NCBI GenBank assembly: GCA_964640175.1
Contig: CAZXFW010000002.1
Coordinates: 124,001-188,000 of the forward strand
Direction: 5' to 3'
Origin: JACKDX01 sp964640175
GTDB lineage: Bacteria; Myxococcota_A; Polyangia; Polyangiales; GCA-016699535
DNA length: 64,000 nucleotides
Positions within the stretch are counted from its first letter, which is position 1. Every line of letters starts with the position of its first letter. Under the pieces are notes generated by a model. That model saw nothing but the letters and a program-made list of their open reading frames with translations. It was not told the DNA's origin and did not search any database. This document shows, piece by piece, positions 53,223 to 61,602 of this stretch. The translations under genes and the position numbers were made by a program.

Positions 53223-55865
53223 TCATTCAGGCAGACCCCAAAACACGCGTTTGCTGATATCTTGCCATAAATACGATGGGAACAATCCATTTAAAAGCTC
53301 ATTTCTGTTCGGTGCGTCAAGCAAGCTTATCCATACATTCACATAAGGGATGTTTTTGTAGCTACCAGCCATGTTAACGCGAAGGCTTCGTATGTGGCGC
53401 ACCAGCCACTCGGGAGCTACCGCTACAGCTTCCCGCACCTCGAGGGCCTCAGATCCAAACGGAGCTGTGACGCGTACCACACGGTCGGCTCTCACCTCCG
53501 TCAAAAATGCTTTAGCACTCGCATATAACATAGAAGAATCGATTCCATATTTTGTGGCAAGCTCCTCGATAATCGGCAGTGCGGACTCGGGCAAAAGAGG
53601 AGCTTTACCTTCTGTTTGAATGCCACGTAACAGCAATGTGCTTTGCGTGGGTCCCATAATGCTATCCAAATAATGAAGCAACTCTTCTTGAAGAGTAACG
53701 TCATAAGATGACATAGATGGCACCACGTTATGATCAGATAACGTGATAAAGCTAGGCGCGGATGGTGTATGGCTAACGATACCATTCTTAATCTCATATA
53801 TTCCGAACTCGAAAAAACTTCCTCTGCCAGTTATTTCAAATTCTCGATTAAACGGCATCGCTCTCCGAAATCCAAAATGCGGCATGCCCCAACGGCGCAC
53901 CGACTCCGCCATCAAAGAGCCTACCGTAGGCTCCTCAAACACCGCTTCAAGTGCATCGACACGATGAACGCTTCCGCTACTTGGATACAAACGCACAACT
54001 CTATTACCCACAAGCATCTCGAATACGCGGTCATCTGCACGCAGTGCATGCAGCACATCATCGGTGTTGTCCAGAATGCGGACTCCCCTCGTGCCCTGCG
54101 CAAGATGAAATGGACGCCATCGCATCCTTACGCCATCGACAGCCTCACGCACTATATAGACATGATTTTGTGCCGAGCCAAGCATATCCACTGCACCAAA
54201 TACCACATCGAGAATCGCCAACAACGCCATCACATTGGCATCTCGACGGATACGCATGGACTCTACGCGAGGCACCAAACTGTCACTAATGCCGACATAG
54301 GTCAGTGTTTCCGCCATGGCAGCCAATCCTCCCAACTGAAACGCCGTATCGACACTGAACGCCGTTCCCATCCCACACGCCGCGGCCGTCACAAAATTGA
54401 CTGGCGATAGCGCCAATGCGGAAGCAACGCACAGTACCGAAAAGCCCAGACTCAGGCCCTCATGCTTAAGCTTCTGCTTCTCGATGCGTGCCATTAACGT
54501 ATCGTGAATGCGCTGAAATCCCGTTGGAGCGGTGGTGGTTGAATCATAGCCCCCATAAAGCTCCATTAACCCGCTTTGCTCCATCATTAAAGCCAACTGC
54601 CAAAGATCAGAAGCTTCAATACTGCCGTCTGTAAGTATTTCAATCGCCGTTTGTTGATTATCCAACAGCTGCTGCAGCGCCTTTTTAAACGCTTGATAAA
54701 ACCACCCAAGTTGCTCTTGTGGGGTTACGGTAATTCCTGGCACGCCTTGCAGGGCAACACGTGCCCACTGTCCCAACGGAATCGCCACACGTGTTTCAAT
54801 TCCGTCAACGCCTTTCACCTCCAAGTCTATCGGCATCCGCAAATGCGGAAACAACGCTTGAGCTTCAATCTCGGGCGTGACCAAGGTGTCATAAAGCGCC
54901 AGCATGGTGATGGGAAGCTCCTGAACCTGTGCATACGTAATGGCTTCAGCCTGCCGTGACACCCATCCCTCTGAGACCTGAACACTGCCGGCACGCATGG
55001 CTAGCCCATACACAAACTTCTCTAGCGCATCTAGCCAGGAAGGATCCACCAAGTCTTGAGCGTTTAACCTCCGAAACTCCGGTATCAACTGAAGGTATGT
55101 CCTCACACATGTTTCCACCACAGGATCTGCCAACGCAATCCCGGTGTCATCTCGTTGAAACACTTCCATGCAGGTCTTGAGACTCAGCACAGAGCCATCG
55201 ATTTGAGCCATCACCGTTCTGAGCGGCTCAAGTTTCTGATCTTGTTGCTCAAGACGCTGGTACTGTGAAGAAACCGCCGTTGCGAGATCCTGCAAATAGC
55301 TCTGCGAGTTACTGTTGTTTTCTAGCTCCGTCTGGGTGGTTGCTATCTCTGCACTTAGCAATTGAATCAGTGGAAGCGCAAATTGATCGGCAAGAAGATG
55401 ACGATAGGCCACTGTGGCGCGTGCCTCCCAAGTATCTCCGTCAATGTTTCCGCTCTCGGCATCGGCGTTGATGGCATGAATGTCATCCAGGTAATACGGC
55501 TTGGGACTGAGCTCACTGGTAGGAGTCTCTTCATTCTGGCCTTCAGCCATGTGTTGATCTCGCGCCACGGGGTGCAGAGGTCGACCGATATAACCAGGAA
55601 GCCGCGGACGTTGATCGATGCTGACCGCGCCTGTTCGACAACGCAGCGTCGTCGCATCACACACCACATCGTCACGCGAAGAAACAGCTAAGCATTCCAA
55701 ATGGGTTCCCGAGGGGCAAGCCCCATAGTTCTGCCCGGAGGAGTCACCGTCGGCCGAGCTGCTTGCCAATACACCACAGCTAGACAGCACGGGGACTAGC
55801 ATTCCCACCGCCAACGACCGAGCCACATTGTCCCCCAAACAACCCATTCGATGAATGACATGCAA
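53223..55865 (-). CDS. Orphan 880-residue lipoprotein
   Basis: A protein of 880 residues that I do not recognise. The N-terminus has a lipoprotein signal with LSSC (Cys30 from the first ATG; an in-frame ATG at 55847 would serve too). A Cys-bearing segment (CPSGTHLECLAVSS) follows. Residues about 140-470 look helical, with coiled-coil-like stretches. A hydrophobic patch (about 472-520, SVLCVASALALSPVNFVTAAA) could be a membrane hairpin. The C-terminal 270 residues are a separate globular region with an EELLHYLD motif (about 727) that could hint at a metallopeptidase-like site, but no HExxH is present. It stands alone with no partner on the same strand. Confidence 0.7.
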   Translation of the reverse strand: MHVIHRMGCLGDNVARSLAVGMLVPVLSSCGVLASSSADGDSSGQNYGACPSGTHLECLAVSSRDDVVCDATTLRCRTGAVSIDQRPRLPGYIGRPLHPVARDQHMAEGQNEETPTSELSPKPYYLDDIHAINADAESGNIDGDTWEARATVAYRHLLADQFALPLIQLLSAEIATTQTELENNSNSQSYLQDLATAVSSQYQRLEQQDQKLEPLRTVMAQIDGSVLSLKTCMEVFQRDDTGIALADPVVETCVRTYLQLIPEFRRLNAQDLVDPSWLDALEKFVYGLAMRAGSVQVSEGWVSRQAEAITYAQVQELPITMLALYDTLVTPEIEAQALFPHLRMPIDLEVKGVDGIETRVAIPLGQWARVALQGVPGITVTPQEQLGWFYQAFKKALQQLLDNQQTAIEILTDGSIEASDLWQLALMMEQSGLMELYGGYDSTTTAPTGFQRIHDTLMARIEKQKLKHEGLSLGFSVLCVASALALSPVNFVTAAACGMGTAFSVDTAFQLGGLAAMAETLTYVGISDSLVPRVESMRIRRDANVMALLAILDVVFGAVDMLGSAQNHVYIVREAVDGVRMRWRPFHLAQGTRGVRILDNTDDVLHALRADDRVFEMLVGNRVVRLYPSSGSVHRVDALEAVFEEPTVGSLMAESVRRWGMPHFGFRRAMPFNREFEITGRGSFFEFGIYEIKNGIVSHTPSAPSFITLSDHNVVPSMSSYDVTLQEELLHYLDSIMGPTQSTLLLRGIQTEGKAPLLPESALPIIEELATKYGIDSSMLYASAKAFLTEVRADRVVRVTAPFGSEALEVREAVAVAPEWLVRHIRSLRVNMAGSYKNIPYVNVWISLLDAPNRNELLNGLFPSYLWQDISKRVFWGLPE

Positions 55866-56096
55866 AATCAGTACCTAAAAGGTGTGTCTGGGCTTGGCCC
55901 TCAAGGCGGTGCACAAAAACAGCCCGTTTATGGGGAATTTTCGCTCAAGCGTGTACGTGTGCCAACGCATGGAAAGGTAGAACTACGGCGCATACGTAAC
56001 CGTTGAGCTCCTGGGGTCTAAAGAGACAAAAAAGTGGGTGTGGGAACAAAAGTCCCCCCAAGCATCGAGGCATTGATCCGTCGTCATCGCCGCGCT

Positions 56097-57359
56097 TCAG
56101 GTGAAGTCAGCGTGAAGAAGGGTGCGGTACGCACTCAAGACACACGCTGCTGCAATAAAGGCCAGCCCGTAATAATCAGACCACCACGGCAAAAAGCGTC
56201 CTATTAGTGCACTAAAGGCGAGTAACAAGCCGCATCCGAGATAGAGAGCTAGTATGCGGGACCAATCAATCGTCCACCTTGTCGTTGATCTCGCCATGAC
56301 AAGCCCCAAGACGGGACTAAGTCCACAACTCACGGCGATATCATATCGCGCCTTCGTAAAATCAAAGTGAGTCATTACCTCTGGATTAATGAACGCCGCC
56401 AGCAGAATTGTACCAAGCAGAAACAGATCCACAAGCAAACTCGAACCTAGTAGGCCCAGCACTATGGCTCGTACGAGGGTTTTGCGAGAGACGCTGCGTG
56501 CGAGTTCGTAGCCGAGATCTCTATAGGACATAGCGAAACCCAAAGCGCCCGCGAGGCCGAGCCACTCTGAAGGCATCCAGCCTAGCCAGAGTACACGCAC
56601 GGTTACGATTACTAAAAAGAGAACAAGAAATCCCGGAGTGGCATAGATTGTCACTATCATCCTAAAGGCCAGAGACCATGCGCTATCGAGCTTGAGCTTG
56701 TGGAACGAACTCCGTGGTATTTCGTAGCCGGCATCATGTTTCGAAAGAAACCGATCTCTAATCGCTCCAAGCTTATCGCCTAGCAGAAACGTGGGGTTTG
56801 AATCTCCGAGCTTCCATATCGTGCCCGTGGACATCCGTGCTTGATAGTAGAGATACGCCAACAAGAGAATCGCCGTCGTTGCAGTCAGCCCTTGTATAGT
56901 CAGATCACTATGTGTGTTAGACACCTTAGCGAAAAACACTTCTAGGCGTAGCGCTATCCAGATGACCAGCCAAGGCACAATTGCCAAAGCCAACGTGCCT
57001 AAGTAGTAACTCATGTACAAGCTAAGCGTTCCAAGTAATAAGGAACCAGGCATGAGGCGAACCCAACCGTTGATTCCCGATGTCCTGTAGATAAATGCTA
57101 GGGGGACCACGGCGAAAAATAGCAAGCACACCAAAAACGCAAACTGCACATGAAGAGATCTGTAGCGAGGAATTATCGGTGCAGTCGAATGATCCAACTG
57201 CTCTCGGAGGTTAAGCCCCACCACAATCGCAACCATCGGCACGAGTACCAATAGCGACATGCGAGATTCTCGCAGAAGGATCGAAAGCAGCAGAGAACCA
57301 AGCACTGCCAGGACAATCCACCAGTGCCGCAAATAGCTCAACGCAATCTGTCTAATCAT
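56097..57359 (-). CDS. ABC transporter membrane protein of the YtrA-type operon
   Basis: A protein of 420 residues with about ten to eleven hydrophobic segments spread over its length, including MSLLVLVPMVAIVVGL, FLVCLLFFAVVPLAFIY and the last about 15 residues before the C-terminus. It has no motif I can assign firmly. Its start overlaps the ATPase gene by 8 bp, so it is the transmembrane partner of that ATPase. A large soluble loop (about residues 170-220) lies between segments. Substrate unknown; cell-envelope stress or peptide export is common for YtrA-type systems. Confidence 0.75.
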   Translation of the reverse strand: MIRQIALSYLRHWWIVLAVLGSLLLSILLRESRMSLLVLVPMVAIVVGLNLREQLDHSTAPIIPRYRSLHVQFAFLVCLLFFAVVPLAFIYRTSGINGWVRLMPGSLLLGTLSLYMSYYLGTLALAIVPWLVIWIALRLEVFFAKVSNTHSDLTIQGLTATTAILLLAYLYYQARMSTGTIWKLGDSNPTFLLGDKLGAIRDRFLSKHDAGYEIPRSSFHKLKLDSAWSLAFRMIVTIYATPGFLVLFLVIVTVRVLWLGWMPSEWLGLAGALGFAMSYRDLGYELARSVSRKTLVRAIVLGLLGSSLLVDLFLLGTILLAAFINPEVMTHFDFTKARYDIAVSCGLSPVLGLVMARSTTRWTIDWSRILALYLGCGLLLAFSALIGRFLPWWSDYYGLAFIAAACVLSAYRTLLHADFT

Positions 57360-58233
57360 GGTGAAGCTCCAAAAAAATATCTTCGATATTTAAGTCCTGA
57401 ACCGTGATCATGGCGCCAAACTGTGTGTGCAGTTGCGCCATCAGTCCACGCTCTTCCGCGTCGATGGTAAGCATAGCTTCATGACCCTGGACTTCTTGAC
57501 GCAAGATACCTGGCATCCTCACAAATTGTGGGAGCGGAGTGTTGCTACGTAGGTGTACCCGTTTTATCGACTCTTTGAGCCGATCGATGCTGCCTTGATA
57601 ATAAATCTTTCCGGATTTCAGGATAGCTACACTGTCTGCAATCCGCTCAACGTCAGAGGTAATGTGAGTGGAAAAAAGCACGCTACCTTCGTGATTTGCT
57701 ACATGGCGAAGGACCGTGGTGAGAAAGTGACGTCGCGCTTCCAGATCGAGACTCGCTGCTGGCTCATCCAAAACCAGGAAGTCTGGTTTATGGCAAATCG
57801 CCAGAACGAACGCCAGCGATTGCCTTTCGCCAACGGATAGTTTGCCAACCCTTGCTTTGGCATTGAGATCAAAAATACGCAAAAGCGATTCGCATAACTC
57901 CACATCCCAAATGGGATAAAAAGCAGCAACATAAGCAACGAGTTGTTTGACATTCAGCCACCGGTAGCCGTGAAAGGTCTGCGGCACGTAACCTATGCGT
58001 GTCTTGGCCTGTGCGCTAAGCTTCCAAGCATCTTCTCCGAGCACCTCAATGTGGCCTGCGTTTGTTCCTAGCATCCCTAGAGCGCATTTGATCAAGGTGG
58101 TTTTCCCGGCGCCGTTTTTCCCAAGCAACCCCATCACACTGCCGGGTGGGATTGAAAGATCCACGCCGCAAAGCACCGAGGTTTTATTGTAGCTTTTGTG
58201 GACATTGGTAGCCTTTAAGACGCATGCGGACAT
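57352..58233 (-). CDS. ABC transporter ATP-binding protein of the YtrA-type operon
   Basis: A protein of 293 residues with Walker A GKNGAGKTT (about residues 38-46), Q-loop YVPQTFHGY, signature LSVGERQSL (about 131), Walker B FLVLDEPAASLD (about 150-160) and switch His in STHITSD. A C-terminal region of about 80 residues is variable. I chose the ATG at 58233, with an AGGA site 7 bp upstream and 4 bp after the regulator stop, over an upstream in-frame ATG. It energises the membrane protein downstream. Order regulator-ATPase-permease is that of ytrABC-like operons. Confidence 0.88.
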   Translation of the reverse strand: MSACVLKATNVHKSYNKTSVLCGVDLSIPPGSVMGLLGKNGAGKTTLIKCALGMLGTNAGHIEVLGEDAWKLSAQAKTRIGYVPQTFHGYRWLNVKQLVAYVAAFYPIWDVELCESLLRIFDLNAKARVGKLSVGERQSLAFVLAICHKPDFLVLDEPAASLDLEARRHFLTTVLRHVANHEGSVLFSTHITSDVERIADSVAILKSGKIYYQGSIDRLKESIKRVHLRSNTPLPQFVRMPGILRQEVQGHEAMLTIDAEERGLMAQLHTQFGAMITVQDLNIEDIFLELHHD

Positions 58234-58237
58234 AATT

Positions 58238-58648
58238 TCATCCTTTCGGTTCATGGTTACAATCGAGCTGATCCAAAAGTGGATCGATCAACTCCAAGAC
58301 ATCCTTCCTCGTAAGTGCGAGTTGATGCGAACGAGCAATCGCGTGCTCAAACAGCGAGCGCACTTGGTCGAGGCTCTTTGTGGCGTCATCCATAGGCTTG
58401 ATCGCACGGATGCGCATGCCCTTGCCTCGAACGTGATCCACGGCACCAAGCTGCTCCAATAAAGCGTATGCTTTTGATACCGTCATCGGATTCACCTGCA
58501 GCGCGGCGGCTGTTTCCCGTACCGATGGAAGGAACTGCCCAACTGCCATATGACCGCTCGCTATTTTGACTTGTACCTGCTCAATGATCTGGCGGTAGAT
58601 CGGTACCCCGGAGCTTGGAACGATGAAGATGGGAAAGCCGCTCAGCAC
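58238..58648 (-). CDS. GntR-family regulator, YtrA subfamily
   Basis: A protein of 136 residues: an N-terminal winged helix (PIYRQIIEQVQVKIASGHMAVG, LPSVRETAAALQVNPMTVSKAYALLE) and a short C-terminal helical part, the size of YtrA-type regulators. There is no large effector domain. The first codon is GTG at 58648; the palindrome at 58650-58671 touches it, so the leader is very short. It probably represses its own operon with the two ABC genes until an inducer, such as an envelope-active compound, is sensed. Confidence 0.9.
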   Translation of the reverse strand: MLSGFPIFIVPSSGVPIYRQIIEQVQVKIASGHMAVGQFLPSVRETAAALQVNPMTVSKAYALLEQLGAVDHVRGKGMRIRAIKPMDDATKSLDQVRSLFEHAIARSHQLALTRKDVLELIDPLLDQLDCNHEPKG

Positions 58649-58649
58649 T

Positions 58650-58671
58650 GTGTATTAGATACGTAATACAC
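58650..58671. promoter_or_regulatory. Palindromic operator of the YtrA-type regulator
   Basis: GTGTATTA and TAATACAC form a perfect inverted repeat with 6 bp between them, the GT...AC form expected of GntR operators. It covers the -10 region and the expected start point and ends 1 bp before the GTG start codon. Confidence 0.7.
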
Positions 58672-58690
58672 CAATACGGCCGCGTGTCAA
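58663..58690 (-). promoter_or_regulatory. Promoter of the YtrA-type operon
   Basis: On the minus strand TTGACA (58690-58685), a consensus -35, and TATTAC (58668-58663) are 16 bp apart. Transcription would start near 58656, about 8 nt before the GTG, so the message would have almost no leader and no ribosome site. Confidence 0.6.
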
Positions 58691-58954
58691 ACTCAGACGC
58701 GGCGTTTTTTCTAACACATTGATTTTATTGCATATAGAAGCTTCCCGGGCTGTATGGCCCAGCGTCGAAATCGAGGTCGAGCTACAGGTATCCAAACAGA
58801 GACGGCGTCCCTTAGGAGCGAGCGGCAGACCCCGCTACATACCATACGGACAGTTGGAATCTATGATTTCTCCCGGTGTCCCGCCACTCATTTGGCATAG
58901 GGCCACGGCCTGACTGTAGGCCGCACGCAAGGCGAAAGAATTTAGACACCTTTA
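58672..58954. other. Intergenic stretch with no recognised gene
   Basis: Between the YtrA-type promoter and the HU terminator. It holds a 64-codon frame on the plus strand (58719-58913) without a ribosome site or a family resemblance, and a 6-bp hairpin CGGCCT/AGGCCG (58906-58923) without a T-run. I see nothing in it that I can support. Confidence 0.5.
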
Positions 58955-58991
58955 AACGAAAACGGGGCGAGCAATCGTCTTGCCCACCCCG
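58955..58991 (-). terminator. Intrinsic terminator of the HU-like gene
   Basis: On the minus strand a 12-bp stem (two G-U pairs) with a 5-nt loop at 58963-58991 is followed by TTTTCGTTT. It lies 28 bp after the HU stop. Confidence 0.85.
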
Positions 58992-59018
58992 CTAACATAC
59001 TCAAACAAAACTTGGAGA

Positions 59019-59333
59019 CTATGCCACCAAGTCTTTGAGCTTCTTGAGCGCCGTTGCACGCACCTTCTTGGTAGCGGGCTTGGCTGGGAATACGCGCTCT
59101 TGTTTCGTGAACGGATCCAACCCCTTACGCTCTTTACGCGCGGGAATGTTACGTATCTTCAACTTGAGCATATCAGGAATCACGAACTCGCCAGGTCCAC
59201 GCTTGCCAAGCTCACGCTTAACAAGGTCCTGTAGTCCGTTAAAAATCGTTGAGACCTCTTTTTTCGTTAGGCCCGATTTGTCTGAGAGCTCTCCGATGAT
59301 TTGCGCTTTTGTCATACGCTTACCGGTTGCCAT
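59019..59333 (-). CDS. HU-family DNA-binding protein
   Basis: A small basic protein of 104 residues: the helical dimer part (KAQIIGELSDKSGLTKKEVSTI) and the beta arm (GEFVIPDMLKLKIRNIPARKERKG, split around the tip at about residues 62-74) are visible, with a Lys/Arg-rich C-terminus. HU and its relatives bend and compact DNA. Sequence RKERKGLDPFT is a variant of the usual RxGRNPxT arm tip. Preceded by a strong AAGGAGG site 7 bp before the ATG. It ends at a clear terminator, so it is probably a single-gene unit. Confidence 0.9.
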   Translation of the reverse strand: MATGKRMTKAQIIGELSDKSGLTKKEVSTIFNGLQDLVKRELGKRGPGEFVIPDMLKLKIRNIPARKERKGLDPFTKQERVFPAKPATKKVRATALKKLKDLVA

Positions 59334-59681
59334 GGGCTGTCCTCCTTCTCACTTGCACGCGCGGGCCCTTGCCCCACACGAAATAATTGCCGCCATCTAT
59401 GCACGCCACCGTCACCCCTGACAAGAGAATTCTGCTGATCTATCGAAAAAACACGTTCCACTCGGAAAGGGTCTCGCACACGGCGCTTCGAACGCGGGGC
59501 GTTTTCTTCCATACTTACTAGGAGCCTTACAGCAGAAACAGGCCTATCCACACCCTGTCCACAGCACGATAGGTAGACCTAGAAAAATTCGAGACTATTT
59601 GAGAAACGATCTGTATCCTGTTGTAATTAATGGAAGAATTTTGAAATTGACCAAACCAGGCTCCCTACACGAGCGGCTAAT
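59334..59681. other. AT-rich intergenic stretch with DnaA-box-like sites
   Basis: About 350 bp between the HU-like gene and ybeY. It must hold the HU promoter (TTGGTC and ATTAAT 17 bp apart on the minus strand are weak candidates). CTATCCACA (59545-59553) and CTGTCCACA (59556-59564) are near matches to the DnaA box TTATCCACA, and an exact TTATCCACA lies at 59701-59709 in the ybeY end. The DNA between is AT-rich. A 79-codon frame on the minus strand (59312-59551) has no support. Confidence 0.4.
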
Positions 59682-60200
59682 TCAGTTGCCAGTCAAGGGC
59701 TTATCCACACTGTGCCGAAGCCCCTTGGCAGCCGCCCAAAGCATGTGGGTATAGGCTGTCATGGCTTTTTCTTCGTGCGGATCGCGATGGTCCATTCCAA
59801 GCAGATGCAGCAGGCCGTGCGCGAGGAGAAAGGTCACCTCTTCCATCAGTGCATGCCCTTTCGCATACGCCTGCCGCCGCGCTGTCGGAAGGGAAATCAC
59901 CACATCGCCCAACAGCAACGACGTACCCGCTTGCACCCTCGCATCCATGGGGAAAGCGAGCACATCCGTGGGTTTGTCTTTCCCCCGGTAGCTGCGATTG
60001 AGCCCTTGAATGAACGGATCGCCACACAAGAGTACCGAAAGCTCGGGAGCCTGTACGCCCAGTGCTTTGAGCATGCGGCGTGCCCGAACCATGAGCTCGA
60101 TACGAAACGTGGCTGCGGGCCTAACGCCCTTGATGCTCAAATGCACCGTGACCGTGTTCTTTAATGGGCGTTTGCTTTTCGTAGCTTTGGAACGCATCAC
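59682..60200 (-). CDS. ybeY: Endoribonuclease YbeY (rRNA maturation factor)
   Basis: A protein of 172 residues with the zinc-binding signature HGLLHLLGMDH (H-x3-H-x5-H, about residues 128-138) and the upstream KDKPTDVLAFPM motif, the two YbeY marks. It matures the 3' end of 16S rRNA and takes part in ribosome quality control. N-terminal 20 residues are basic and unlike the family; the second ATG may be the start. It is divergent from accC with 27 bp between the starts. Confidence 0.93.
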   Translation of the reverse strand: MMRSKATKSKRPLKNTVTVHLSIKGVRPAATFRIELMVRARRMLKALGVQAPELSVLLCGDPFIQGLNRSYRGKDKPTDVLAFPMDARVQAGTSLLLGDVVISLPTARRQAYAKGHALMEEVTFLLAHGLLHLLGMDHRDPHEEKAMTAYTHMLWAAAKGLRHSVDKPLTGN

Positions 60201-60227
60201 GCGTTAGTCTCCTCGGAACAGCATCCT

Positions 60228-61589
60228 ATGTTTAGCAAAATTCTCATAGCAAACCGAGGTGAAATTGCGGCTCGAATCGCAAGGACATGCAAGCGAATGG
60301 GCATCGAAACCGTCGCCATTTATAGCGACATCGACAAAGACAGCGTGCATGTACAAGCCTGCGATGAGGCTGTCTGTGTCGGAGCGGCTTCTGTGCGTGA
60401 TTCTTACCTCAATGCTGAGGCGATTTTACATGCTGCCACGTCTACAAACGCACAGGCCATCCATCCTGGTTATGGCTTGCTAAGCGAAAACCCTGACTTC
60501 GCCAAGGCCGTACACGAGGCCGGCCTGGTGTTTATAGGGCCAAGCCCTGAGGTGCTTTCATTGTTTGGCGACAAGCTTCGTGCTCGGCAAGTGGCCCATG
60601 AGGCAGGCGTGCGCTGCCATGCTTCGAGCGGGCCTCTCCTTGAAGGCGCCGATATCCATCGGCAAGCGGAGGAAGTGGGCTACCCATTGCTGGTCAAAGC
60701 CGTCGCGGGTGGAGGTGGCCTAGGCATGGAGCGCGTGGATGAAGCAGAAAGCCTCAGCCAGGCCATCGAACGCTGTCAACGCCGCTCAGAACAGGCCTTT
60801 GGAGATGGCCGAGTCTATGTGGAGCGCGCCATTGAGCGCCCTCGTCATGTCGAAGTGCAGCTCATTGCCGACAGCACCGGAAAAGTTCTTGCACTTGGAG
60901 ACCGCGAGTGCAGCGTGCAGCGCCGTCACCAAAAGCTGATTGAAGAATCTCCTGCGCCAGTCTTTACCAACCTCCATGACGGCGAAACGCTTCGTGAACA
61001 AATGGTGGCTGCCGCGGTGAGCATTTTCAGTGAAGTCGGTTATCAGAACGTCGGCACATGCGAGTTTCTGATTGACGCAGAAGGCCGTTTCTACTTCCTC
61101 GAAGTGAATGCACGCTTACAGGTAGAGCATCCGGTCACCGAGATGTGCTGGGGGCTTGATCTGGTAGAGCTCCAGCTTCGGATAGCGGCCGGAGAACCGC
61201 TCTCTGAAGAACTTGAAAACAAACTGCCTTCAGGACATGCCATCGAAGCCAGGATTTGCGCTGAAAACCCTGCGAAACATTTCGCGCCCAGCCCAGGTCG
61301 CATCGAGGACTTACGCTGGCCTCCCCTTCCCATTGGCACGGTGCGTGTCGATGCCGGCATTGCCATTGGCACCGAAGTCAGCCCCCATTACGATTCTTTG
61401 GTCGCTAAAGTGATTGCCTATGGGCCGACACGGCACCAAGCGCTGCTGCTATTAGACCGCGCCCTTGGAGGCAGCATGGTGCAGCCTTTGCAAACCAATC
61501 TGGAGTTTTTGCGCACCGTGTTGGCTGATCATGCATTTCGCGCAGGGCAATATGACACCACGCTGGTAAAGCGCCTGATCACCGCTTAA
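60228..61589 (+). CDS. accC: Acetyl-CoA carboxylase, biotin carboxylase subunit
   Basis: A protein of 453 residues with a complete ATP-grasp biotin carboxylase: FSKILIANRGEIAARIART at the N-terminus, HPGYGLLSENPDFAKA, the VKAVAGGGGLGMERV glycine-rich ATP loop, EVQLIADS, GDRECSVQRRHQKLIEESP and FLEVNARLQVEHPVTE. It carboxylates the biotin of AccB in fatty acid synthesis. accB does not lie next to it in this window, which is unusual. GGIGM of the E. coli loop is GGLGM here, as in many homologues. Confidence 0.95.
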   Translation: MFSKILIANRGEIAARIARTCKRMGIETVAIYSDIDKDSVHVQACDEAVCVGAASVRDSYLNAEAILHAATSTNAQAIHPGYGLLSENPDFAKAVHEAGLVFIGPSPEVLSLFGDKLRARQVAHEAGVRCHASSGPLLEGADIHRQAEEVGYPLLVKAVAGGGGLGMERVDEAESLSQAIERCQRRSEQAFGDGRVYVERAIERPRHVEVQLIADSTGKVLALGDRECSVQRRHQKLIEESPAPVFTNLHDGETLREQMVAAAVSIFSEVGYQNVGTCEFLIDAEGRFYFLEVNARLQVEHPVTEMCWGLDLVELQLRIAAGEPLSEELENKLPSGHAIEARICAENPAKHFAPSPGRIEDLRWPPLPIGTVRVDAGIAIGTEVSPHYDSLVAKVIAYGPTRHQALLLLDRALGGSMVQPLQTNLEFLRTVLADHAFRAGQYDTTLVKRLITA

Positions 61590-61602
61590 CGCATGGCCGT
61601 GA

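Noticed and set aside
53769..54410. Long plus-strand frame (213 codons) inside the 880-residue lipoprotein gene
   Set aside because: It lies antisense to a longer coherent gene and shows no domain or ribosome site.
58679..58710. GCCGCGT/ACGCGGC stem followed by GTTTTTT on the plus strand
   Set aside because: It looks like a terminator, but no plus-strand gene precedes it and its loop contains the -35 box of the YtrA-type promoter. Chance is likely.
58719..58913. 64-codon frame between the YtrA-type regulator and the HU gene
   Set aside because: No ribosome site, no recognisable motif and composition like random translation.
59312..59551. 79-codon minus-strand frame overlapping the HU start
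   Set aside because: It overlaps the strong HU ribosome site, lacks its own and has no family features.
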